8,683 nt of DNA from positions 1-8,683 of the forward strand of contig JAUQXD010000853.1 in the NCBI GenBank assembly GCA_030834835.1. The letters are read 5' to 3'. Source of the stretch: Thermoflexales bacterium. Its GTDB lineage: Bacteria; Chloroflexota; Anaerolineae; Fen-1058. Under the pieces are notes generated by a model, which worked only from the letters and a program-made list of their open reading frames with translations, was not told where the DNA came from and ran no database searches. Of this stretch, positions 1 through 5,780 are shown piece by piece (the first letter of the stretch is position 1; every line of letters starts with the position of its first letter). A program made the translations under genes and the position numbers.

Positions 1-858
1 CAGCGTCTGCTCGCGCTCGTCGTGCGAGCCGCCCAGGCCCGCGCCACGATGGCGGCCGACCGCGTCGATCTCGTCGACAAAGACGATACACGGGCGGTGT
101 CGCTTGGCCTGATCGAACAGGTCGCGCACGCGGGACGCGCCCACGCCGACGAACATCTCGACAAATTCGGAACCGCTGATGCTGAAGAAGGGCACGCCTG
201 CTTCGCCTGACACCGCCTTGGCCAGCAGCGTTTTACCGGTGCCCGGGCTGCCGACGAGCAGTACGCCCTTGGGGATGCGCGCGCCCAGCGCCACGAATTT
301 TTCGGGTTCCTTCAAGAACTCGACCACTTCCTGCAAGTCATGCTTGGCTTCTTCCGCGCCGGCCACGTCTTCAAACGTCACCGTGGGATGCTCACCCGTG
401 AACATGCGCGCCCGGCTCTTGCCAAACGACATGGCCTGATTGTTGGTGCCCTGCGCCTGTCGGAACATGAAGTAGATCAGGCCGACGACGAGCAGGCCGG
501 GCAGCAGGAAGCTCAGTGTGCTCAGCCATGTCCCCCACTCCGGCGGACGATCGACCGAGTACTTTACTTTGGACCACGCCTCTTCTGAAACGCCCAGTGA
601 TTTCAACTGCGTCGATAAATCGGTCGACGGGTCCTTGCGCGAGGTGATGACATCGCCGCCGGTCTGCGCCACGCGGACATCGTTATCGATCACGTTGACC
701 GAAGTAACCTTGCCGCTGTTGATCAGCGCCGCCACTTGCGACAACGGCACATCTTCTGACTGCGTGGTATTGCCGCGCAGCGCGGTAAAGATAATCGCGC
801 CGATGGCGATCACAATGATCAGGTACACAAAATTATTTCTGGGTCGTGCTGTATTCAC
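1..858 (-). CDS. ftsH: ATP-dependent zinc metalloprotease FtsH, N-terminal part (cut by window edge)
   Basis: FtsH is a membrane-anchored hexameric AAA+ protease that extracts and degrades damaged membrane proteins and some short-lived cytosolic regulators. The 286 visible codons show a first membrane segment at about residues 10-27, an extracytoplasmic domain (about 30-105), a second membrane segment (about 110-132), then the AAA module. Visible motifs are TFEDVAG (161-167), Walker A GSPGTGKT (203-210), the pore loop MFVGVG (235-240) and Walker B IVFVDEID (258-265). The second region of homology and the HEXXH protease domain lie beyond position 1. The start is GTG at 856-858, preceded on the minus strand by GGGAGG (864-869) at 5-base spacing, just before the first membrane segment. 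Walker A has Ser where most FtsH proteins have Pro. It lies downstream of the kinase gene on the same strand, but a TATAAT in the spacer suggests its own promoter. The family assignment is close to certain. Confidence 0.97.
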   Translation of the reverse strand, partial: MNTARPRNNFVYLIIVIAIGAIIFTALRGNTTQSEDVPLSQVAALINSGKVTSVNVIDNDVRVAQTGGDVITSRKDPSTDLSTQLKSLGVSEEAWSKVKYSVDRPPEWGTWLSTLSFLLPGLLVVGLIYFMFRQAQGTNNQAMSFGKSRARMFTGEHPTVTFEDVAGAEEAKHDLQEVVEFLKEPEKFVALGARIPKGVLLVGSPGTGKTLLAKAVSGEAGVPFFSISGSEFVEMFVGVGASRVRDLFDQAKRHRPCIVFVDEIDAVGRHRGAGLGGSHDEREQTL

Positions 859-910
859 CGGAACCTCCCGTTAAGCCTTTCTCACATGCTTTTTAGTGAC
901 GACTGTCGAG

Positions 911-916
911 ATTATA
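911..916 (-). promoter_or_regulatory. Candidate -10 box of the ftsH promoter
   Basis: A perfect TATAAT reads on the minus strand, placing a transcription start near 904 and a leader of about 45 bases before the ftsH GTG. No good -35 hexamer sits 16-18 bases upstream (TAGCAG at best), so the promoter may be weak or need an activator. Confidence 0.5.
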
Positions 917-964
917 CCCCACTTCGAATGACCCTGCTATTAGAAATAAGCTAGTGGTAGGGGT

Positions 965-1030
965 GAAATTGGAGGTTGGACGTTGGCGGACGGGCGTTGG
1001 ACGATGGAGGATGGAAATTGGAAGTTGGAG
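965..1030 (+). repeat. Degenerate heptanucleotide tandem repeat (TTGGAGG-like)
   Basis: A run of imperfect seven-base units built on TTGGAGG / TTGGACG / TTGGAAG, with some units slipped by a base. It lies between ftsH and the kinase gene and carries no plausible ORF. Its first 16 bases (965-980) are an exact inverted copy of 1142-1157. The same unit recurs at 5760-5780. The rest of the 859-1156 spacer holds the ftsH -10 box, a 15-codon ORF (1073-1120) and the opposing repeat arm. Confidence 0.75.
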
Positions 1031-1072
1031 TGCGATCACCTGAATGAGTTTGTTGATTGACACGCTCGGGCT

Positions 1073-1120
1073 TCAGGCGCGCCAGTAGGCGTCGAGGTCG
1101 TGATAACTTTGACTCGGCAT
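1073..1120 (-). pseudogene. 15-codon ORF, possible remnant of a four-helix-bundle (S23-like) gene
   Basis: On the minus strand, an ATG at 1118-1120 follows GGAGG (1126-1130) at 5-base spacing and encodes MPSQSYHDLDAYWRA before a TGA. The start loosely resembles the N-terminus of four-helix-bundle proteins of the 23S rRNA intervening-sequence type (S-Y-x-D-L-x-x-W-x-x-A), but with one extra residue before the Trp, and nothing recognisable follows the stop. It may be a decayed gene, a short peptide, or chance. Confidence 0.2.
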
Positions 1121-1125
1121 ACAGG

Positions 1126-1157
1126 CCTCCAACCTCTAACTTCCAACCTCCAATTTC
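1126..1157 (-). repeat. Heptanucleotide repeat, inverted relative to the 965-1030 copy
   Basis: On the minus strand this reads as GGAGGTT/GGAAGTT/AGAGGTT-type heptads that touch the kinase stop codon (1157-1159). The 16 bases at 1142-1157 are the exact reverse complement of 965-980, giving a perfect 16-bp inverted repeat around 161 bases. Confidence 0.75.
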
Positions 1158-3091
1158 TACGGCAAAACGGTGATCTGTCGAATGAGGATGCTGTCGGAGT
1201 TGACGGTGGCTTTGCCCGGATCGGCAACGGGCAAGCGGTTGAGCGGCTGGCCGGTGGGATACAGACCGACGCGCAGTTCATACACGCCCGGCGGCAGATC
1301 GGCGGGCACGTCCATCGCATACCGATCGGTCACCGTGATGCCCGGTGTCCACGACGGCGTGGGGGCTGTGCCCGCGCCCGGCTCGGTATCGATCTGCTGG
1401 CGCAGCTGACCATTGGCATCGATCAGATGCACGAAGACGGTATAGGGCGTGGTGATGCGGCCCTGGCCGCGCCAGAACAACGTCAGATCGATCGCCAGAC
1501 CGCGCTTGATCTGATCCAGCGGCAGATTCGCGGCGTCGAGTGTGATCTGATCCGACAGGTTCACGCTCAGCGTCACCGTGGTGCCGCCACTCACCGTCAA
1601 CGTCAGCGGCTGGCTGGCGGCCAGCGGCAGACCGGCGGGCGGTTCCTGCTTCAGAATCTTGTGGTACGGTTCCTGGCTGTATTCTTCGACCAGGTGGATG
1701 TCCCAGCCATAGGGCGTCAGGCCCGCCTCCACTTCTTCATACGTAAAGTTCAACACATTGATCATCGGCGAGATCTGCGGGCCTTGACTCAGGTTAATCT
1801 CGACCGGCGAATTGCGCGGCACACGACGGCCCGCTGGTGGATCCTGGGCCGCCACAGAACCGCTGGGGATTTGCGCGTCAAAGCGCCCCGGCCCGATGAC
1901 GAGTTGCAAGCCCGTTGTCCCGGCCAGCTGTTCCGCGTCTTTCTGCGTCAGTCCGATCAATTTGGGGATCAGCACCTGCTCTGCAAACGGCGGCAACGTC
2001 GCTTCACCGGCGGCGGTGGGGTTGGGCGATGGTGTCAGCGCGCCAGCCTCAACCGGCGGCGGCGCAGAGTACGCGCGCAGCACCAGGAACAACAGCGGAA
2101 TCAATCCGATCACGGCGATGGCGGCCAACGCACCGAGAATCCAGCCCAACCAATCGGTCCCGGTCGGCGCGGCCGGCGCAGCTGTACCGATCGGGCGCGC
2201 GGCGACCGCCGCCGTAGTCGAATCCGATCCCACATTGATCGGCACAGCGGCCTGATAGCCCGTCCGCTGATCGGCCATCCGGCGATAATCCATCAGGGCG
2301 CGGCCAAATTGATCGGCGGTGCGATACCGCGCAGCGGGGTCCTTCGCCATCACTCGATTGACGATCTGCTCGATCTGGATGGGCACGGCGGGATTGAGCG
2401 CGGTGAGCGGCGGCGGCTCGTCTTGCACGTGCTGCATCGCCAGCGATTCGTGGTCATCCGCGTCGAAGGGCAGCCGCCCCGATAGCATTTCGTACATCAC
2501 CACACCCAGGCTGTACACATCGCTGGCGGGCGTGGGCGGCTCGCCGCGCGCCTGCTCCGGCGAGAAGTAGTGGGGCGTGCCCCAGACGGTCTCGACGTTT
2601 TGTGGCAGGCTTTGCGAGATGGCGCGCGCGATGCCGAAGTCCGTCACTTTCAGGCGACCGTCGGGCGTCACGATAAGGTTCTGCGGTTTCACGTCGCAGT
2701 GCACCAGCCCGGCGCGATGCGCGTAACCCAGCGCCGCGCAGGCCTGCGCCATCAAATCGATCGCGCGATCCATCGGCAGCGGCGACTCGGCGCGGATCAC
2801 GCCCTTCAGATCGCGGCCTTCGACAAACTCCATCACGATGTACGAGCGATTGCCGTCCTGACCGTAGTCGTACACGGTGACGATGTTGGGATGCGCCAGA
2901 TTGGCCGCGGCCTGCGCTTCGCTTTGAAAACGCGCGCGAAAACCCGAGTCTTCCGCGAAGTTCTCGCGCAGAATCTTCAGGGCCACCACGCGATTCAGTG
3001 TGAGGTCGTGGGCTTTGTAAACCACGGCCATGCCGCCGCTGGCGACCTGCGCCAGCAAGCGATAGCGATTGTTGAGAATGTAGTCAGACAT
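1157..3091 (-). CDS. PASTA-domain serine/threonine protein kinase with beta-rich C-terminal extension
   Basis: A transmembrane Hanks-type kinase, presumably sensing an extracytoplasmic ligand through PASTA repeats and phosphorylating cytosolic proteins. Kinase domain about residues 10-280: Gly-rich loop ASGGMAVVY (17-25), ATP-binding K39, alpha-C E58, catalytic loop HCDVKPQN (131-138), DFG (151-153), SPE (177-179) and D191. A Pro/Ala/Thr-rich linker leads to one membrane helix (about 314-338). Outside are two PASTA-like repeats (about 374-437 and 438-503) and a further domain of about 140 residues rich in beta strands. The HRD Arg is Cys (non-RD type) and the first loop Gly is Ala; the other catalytic residues are intact. 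ATG at 3091 was chosen because the conserved N-terminus begins there; the open frame upstream to 3181 only translates a heptad repeat. No Shine-Dalgarno sequence precedes the start. Kinase identity is certain; ligand and targets are unknown. Confidence 0.95.
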   Translation of the reverse strand: MSDYILNNRYRLLAQVASGGMAVVYKAHDLTLNRVVALKILRENFAEDSGFRARFQSEAQAAANLAHPNIVTVYDYGQDGNRSYIVMEFVEGRDLKGVIRAESPLPMDRAIDLMAQACAALGYAHRAGLVHCDVKPQNLIVTPDGRLKVTDFGIARAISQSLPQNVETVWGTPHYFSPEQARGEPPTPASDVYSLGVVMYEMLSGRLPFDADDHESLAMQHVQDEPPPLTALNPAVPIQIEQIVNRVMAKDPAARYRTADQFGRALMDYRRMADQRTGYQAAVPINVGSDSTTAAVAARPIGTAAPAAPTGTDWLGWILGALAAIAVIGLIPLLFLVLRAYSAPPPVEAGALTPSPNPTAAGEATLPPFAEQVLIPKLIGLTQKDAEQLAGTTGLQLVIGPGRFDAQIPSGSVAAQDPPAGRRVPRNSPVEINLSQGPQISPMINVLNFTYEEVEAGLTPYGWDIHLVEEYSQEPYHKILKQEPPAGLPLAASQPLTLTVSGGTTVTLSVNLSDQITLDAANLPLDQIKRGLAIDLTLFWRGQGRITTPYTVFVHLIDANGQLRQQIDTEPGAGTAPTPSWTPGITVTDRYAMDVPADLPPGVYELRVGLYPTGQPLNRLPVADPGKATVNSDSILIRQITVLP

Positions 3092-3092
3092 G

Positions 3093-3149
3093 GGCAATTG
3101 GCAATGAACAATTAACAATGAACAATGACAAATGACAAATGACAGTTGA
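3093..3149 (-). repeat. Heptanucleotide tandem repeat just upstream of the kinase start
   Basis: About seven to eight imperfect seven-base units, TCATTTG/TCATTGT-like on the minus strand (ACAATGA-like on the plus), ending next to the kinase ATG. The period is the same as in the GGAGGTT repeats, but the unit differs. It occupies the place of the kinase leader and ribosome binding site. Confidence 0.75.
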
Positions 3150-3196
3150 ATGATCAGCACCGGTCTATCGTCATCTGTCAATCAGCAACGGTTGCT

Positions 3197-3230
3197 ATTG
3201 TACCGCAATTCGACAAAGTGCGGTTGTCAA
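3197..3230 (-). promoter_or_regulatory. Weak candidate promoter for the kinase gene
   Basis: On the minus strand there is a perfect TTGACA (3225-3230) and a TACAAT (3197-3202), but the 22-base spacing is too long for a standard sigma-70 promoter. TACAAT may be used with another -35 or an activator. The TTGACA overlaps the -35 of the opposing lipid-kinase promoter. Confidence 0.3.
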
Positions 3231-3253
3231 ATAACGGGGCAATCAACTATAAT
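3224..3253 (+). promoter_or_regulatory. Sigma-70-type promoter of the lipid kinase-antiporter unit
   Basis: TTGTCA (3224-3229), an 18-base spacer and a perfect TATAAT (3248-3253). The expected transcription start near 3260 leaves only about 5 bases before the ATG at 3265, so the message would be nearly leaderless. This fits the lack of any Shine-Dalgarno sequence there. Confidence 0.7.
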
Positions 3254-3264
3254 CAGCGCAAACC

Positions 3265-4254
3265 ATGAGCAACGATCAGCGTTCACCTGCTTCACCCGGT
3301 TCCGACACGCGCGCCACCGTCATTTACAATCCGGTGTCCGGCACCCACAACGTCGGCGCAGCTTTACCCGACGCTGTGGCCGTGCTGCGCGAACGCGGCT
3401 GGCAGGTCGATGTGCAGGCCACACAGTGTGCGGGCGATTTGCAGCGGCTGGCCGCGCAGGCGCGCGATCAACATCAAGATGTGGTGCTGGTCGCCGGTGG
3501 CGATGGCAGCATCAATGAAGCGGCCAATGCGTTAGCGACGAGCAATGTAGCGCTGGGCGTCCTGCCGAGTGGCACGGCCAATGTGTGGGCGCGGCAGATC
3601 GGCGTACCCGTGCCGCTGCCGCTGTATGTGCAACAGTTGTCGGATGCGGCGCGATCGATGGCCGACGGCATCATCCGCCCGATCGATCTGGGGCGCGCCA
3701 ACGGCCGCTATTTTGTGCTGTGGGCGGGCGTGGGCCTGGACGCGCACGTTACCGCGCAGATCGAGCCGCGGCCGCCGTGGGTCAAACGCTTCGGCATCGT
3801 GGGTTACACCTGGCGCGCGTTCTGGATCGCCACGAAGTATCGCGGCACGCGCATGACGATCACGATCGATCAACGCGAGATCAAGTGCCGGGCGTTGATG
3901 GTGCTGATCAGCAACGCGCAGTTATACGGCGGCATCGCGATGGCGGCGCCGGACGCCCGGCTCGACGATGGCTGGCTGGACGTCTCGGTCTTCAAGGGCG
4001 GCAGTTTTCGCGAGGCGCTGCGACACATGGCGCTGGTCTTACTGCGGCGCACAGCGCAGGATGCGGATGTCATCGAACTGCGCGGTCAGCGCTTGCACAT
4101 CCGCGCCAAACGGCCATGCTACGCGCACGTGGACGCGGAACCGAACGGGCAGACGCCAATCGCGATTGAGGTGGCGCCGCGCGCGCTGAATGTGATCGTG
4201 CCGCGGCAGGCTGCGCCAACGCTGTTTGTCAATTCAACTTCATCACAGGAGTGA
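3265..4254 (+). CDS. Diacylglycerol kinase-family lipid kinase (DagK/YegS/BmrU-like)
   Basis: 329 residues, normal for this family of soluble or peripheral kinases that move a phosphate from ATP to diacylglycerol, sphingosine-like or related lipids. Visible family marks: IYNPVSG near the N-terminus (20-26), nucleotide-binding GGDGSINE (78-85), LPSGTANVWAR (100-110, the GTAN motif) and DDGWLDVSVF (234-243), which closes the second domain. The first 15 or so residues are polar and look disordered. ATG at 3265 is the only start consistent with the promoter, and it has no Shine-Dalgarno sequence. The TGA stop is 2 bases before the antiporter ATG, so the two genes are cotranscribed and probably translationally coupled. 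The true substrate cannot be told from sequence. Recycling of diacylglycerol for phospholipid synthesis is the usual assumption. Confidence 0.93.
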   Translation: MSNDQRSPASPGSDTRATVIYNPVSGTHNVGAALPDAVAVLRERGWQVDVQATQCAGDLQRLAAQARDQHQDVVLVAGGDGSINEAANALATSNVALGVLPSGTANVWARQIGVPVPLPLYVQQLSDAARSMADGIIRPIDLGRANGRYFVLWAGVGLDAHVTAQIEPRPPWVKRFGIVGYTWRAFWIATKYRGTRMTITIDQREIKCRALMVLISNAQLYGGIAMAAPDARLDDGWLDVSVFKGGSFREALRHMALVLLRRTAQDADVIELRGQRLHIRAKRPCYAHVDAEPNGQTPIAIEVAPRALNVIVPRQAAPTLFVNSTSSQE

Positions 4255-4256
4255 GC

Positions 4257-5321
4257 ATGGGAAAGTTAAAGTGGTTGTTGGCCTTTGCGCCGATCGCACT
4301 CATTGCCGAACTGGCGCACTGGGGCGATCTCATTATTTTTGCTACTTCGGCGCTGGCGGTGATTCCGCTGGCGGGCCTGATGGGCGTTGCGACGGAAGCG
4401 CTGGCGGAGAAGACCGGGCCGCGCATCGGCGGCCTGCTCAACGCCACGCTGGGCAATGCGGCGGAGTTGATCATCACACTGTTTGCCATCCGCGCGGGGC
4501 TGCTCGATCTGGTGAAGGCATCGATCATCGGCTCGATTCTGGGCAATCTGCTGCTGGTGTTGGGCCTGAGCATTCTGGTGGGCGGCCTGAAGAACGGGCT
4601 GCAGAAGTTCAATCGGGGTCACGTGGGTCTGGATGCCACGATGACGATCCTGGCCGTGATCGCCATCAGCGTGCCGTCGATCTTCAACGCGGCGATCGAG
4701 CCGGATACGCTGCGCGTGGAAGAGCTCAGTTTGACAACGGCGGCGGCGATGCTGTTGATCTACGTGCTCTCGATTGTGTATCAACTGCGATCGCGCACGG
4801 CTGAGGACGTGGAAGCGGGACCGCAAATCAAGCCATCGCACAGCGGCCCGCACTGGACGACGAAGCAAGCACTGGGTGTGCTGGGCGCGGCCACAGTGGG
4901 CATTGCCTTGATGAGCGAGTTTCTGGTTAGCTCAGTCGAGGGTGTGACGGCGACGCTGGGCTTCAGCGAATTCTTCGTCGGCATCATCATCGTGCCCATC
5001 ATCGGCAATGTGGCCGAGCATCTGGTGGCGGTGCAGGTGGCCGCCAAGAACCAGATGGATCTCAGCCTGTCGATCGCACTAGGCTCCAGTTTGCAGATTG
5101 CGTTGTTTGTCGCGCCGGTGCTGGTGTTCGTGAGCCTGGCGATGGGCCAGCCCCTGACGCTGGAATTCAACGGCTTCGAGATGATCGGTCTGACGGCAGC
5201 GGCCGTGATTGCGGCGTTTGTGTCCATTGACGGCGAATCGACCTGGCTGGAAGGCGCAATGCTGCTGGCCGTATACGTGATCCTGGCGCTGGCGTTCTTC
5301 TTCCTGCCGGCGGCGATGTAA
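4257..5321 (+). CDS. cax: Calcium/proton antiporter of the CAX family
   Basis: A 354-residue polytopic membrane protein with about 10-11 hydrophobic segments arranged as two homologous halves, joined by a hydrophilic loop (about residues 180-210). Each half carries a CAX alpha-repeat signature: GNAAELI at 66-72 (c-1) and GNVAEH at 250-255 (c-2). The acidic residues E70 and E254 are those that bind the cation in characterised members. These carriers export Ca2+ (sometimes Mn2+ or Na+) in exchange for protons. ATG at 4257 was chosen because AGGAG (4247-4251) lies 5 bases upstream. An in-frame GTG at 4251 is possible but would overlap that ribosome binding site. It is the second gene of a unit with the lipid kinase, and no terminator is visible before the secG promoter, which begins 14 bases after its stop. 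Family assignment is firm; ion specificity is inferred. Confidence 0.94.
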   Translation: MGKLKWLLAFAPIALIAELAHWGDLIIFATSALAVIPLAGLMGVATEALAEKTGPRIGGLLNATLGNAAELIITLFAIRAGLLDLVKASIIGSILGNLLLVLGLSILVGGLKNGLQKFNRGHVGLDATMTILAVIAISVPSIFNAAIEPDTLRVEELSLTTAAAMLLIYVLSIVYQLRSRTAEDVEAGPQIKPSHSGPHWTTKQALGVLGAATVGIALMSEFLVSSVEGVTATLGFSEFFVGIIIVPIIGNVAEHLVAVQVAAKNQMDLSLSIALGSSLQIALFVAPVLVFVSLAMGQPLTLEFNGFEMIGLTAAAVIAAFVSIDGESTWLEGAMLLAVYVILALAFFFLPAAM

Positions 5322-5334
5322 GCAAATGAACCGG

Positions 5335-5363
5335 TTGCACGGGTGGGAACGGCATGATATAAT
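5335..5363 (+). promoter_or_regulatory. Sigma-70-type promoter of secG
   Basis: TTGCAC (5335-5340), an optimal 17-base spacer and a perfect TATAAT (5358-5363). The predicted start is near 5370, giving a leader of about 24 bases that contains AGGAG (5382-5386), 7 bases before the secG GTG. It is one of the best promoter matches in the window. Confidence 0.8.
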
Positions 5364-5393
5364 CTCGCCCAGCTTCCTGACAGGAGAATTCTC

Positions 5394-5618
5394 GTGCAAG
5401 TCTATTTGAACATCGCTCAGATCATCGTGTCCATCGCGTTGATCGTCATTGTTATCTTCCAGGCGCGCAGCTCGTCGGCGGGCAGCATGTTTGGCGGCTC
5501 GGACAGCTCAGTGTATCGCACCCGCCGCGGTGTGGAGAAGACCATTTACAATGCGACCATCTTCCTGGCCGTGTTGTTCTTCGTGCTGGCGCTGTTGAAT
5601 GTGCTGGCGGTCAGCTAA
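5394..5618 (+). CDS. secG: Preprotein translocase subunit SecG
   Basis: A 74-residue membrane protein of normal SecG length. SecG joins SecY and SecE in the protein-conducting channel and aids SecA-driven export. It has two hydrophobic helices (about 4-23 and 52-72) separated by the characteristic loop with MFGGSDSSVYRTRRGVEK (32-49), which matches the SecG consensus of FGG, a Ser-rich stretch, TRRG and EK. The GTG start has AGGAG 7 bases upstream and its own promoter, so it need not depend on the antiporter unit. A strong hairpin follows about 55 bases downstream. The neighbouring family 5 binding protein may share the transcript if the hairpin leaks. Confidence 0.95.
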   Translation: MQVYLNIAQIIVSIALIVIVIFQARSSSAGSMFGGSDSSVYRTRRGVEKTIYNATIFLAVLFFVLALLNVLAVS

Positions 5619-5674
5619 CGTCGCAGACACGCTGTCCGGCAGGTCCGGCCGCGACCGGTCAAAGGCTTAACTTC

Positions 5675-5717
5675 AGGGGTGCTGTGGCCGTCAGGCTGCA
5701 ACACCCCTCTTGTGTCC
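5675..5717 (+). terminator. Long hairpin after secG, probable terminator or attenuator
   Basis: AGGGGTG (5675-5681) pairs with CACCCCT (5702-5708). After one C/A mismatch, TGTGGCC pairs with GGCTGCA (two G-U wobbles) over a GTCA loop, giving about 14 pairs. The following bases (CTTGTGTCC) are only weakly T-rich, so termination may be incomplete. The 5619-5674 stretch before it is GC-rich and shows no gene. Confidence 0.5.
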
Positions 5718-5740
5718 CTGGGCATCGCGTCTAGTCAATT

Positions 5741-5753
5741 CGCACAGAGTGCG
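5741..5753. promoter_or_regulatory. Short palindrome upstream of the solute-binding protein gene
   Basis: CGCAC, AGA, GTGCG: a 5-bp inverted repeat with a 3-base centre, 27 bases before the GTG start. It could be a small operator or chance. No clear -10/-35 pair was found in 5709-5760. Confidence 0.2.
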
Positions 5754-5759
5754 TTAAGC

Positions 5760-5780
5760 TGGAGGTTGGAGGTTGGAGCG
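5760..5780 (+). repeat. Three TGGAGGT heptads that supply the ribosome binding site
   Basis: Two perfect TGGAGGT units (5760-5766, 5767-5773) and a third ending in the start codon (5774-5780). GGAGG at 5768-5772 lies 7 bases before GTG, an ideal Shine-Dalgarno position. The other copies are 7 bases further up or partly overlapping the start. The unit is the same as in the 965-1030 and 1126-1157 repeats. Confidence 0.7.

Noticed and set aside
1100..2485. Long plus-strand open frame (461 codons) across from the PASTA kinase
   Set aside because: It is antisense to the kinase's extracytoplasmic half, very rich in Arg, His and Gln, and has no domain pattern. It is a shadow frame of a GC-rich gene.
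3093..3149. CRISPR-like array
   Set aside because: The units are only seven bases with no spacers, so it is a simple tandem repeat.
3092..3181. 30-codon N-terminal extension of the kinase
   Set aside because: It only translates the heptad repeat (hydrophobic Cys/His/Leu/Ile string). The conserved kinase start begins at 3091.
4251..4256. GTG start for the antiporter two codons upstream of the ATG
   Set aside because: GTG begins inside the AGGAG ribosome binding site; the ATG at 4257 has proper 5-base spacing.
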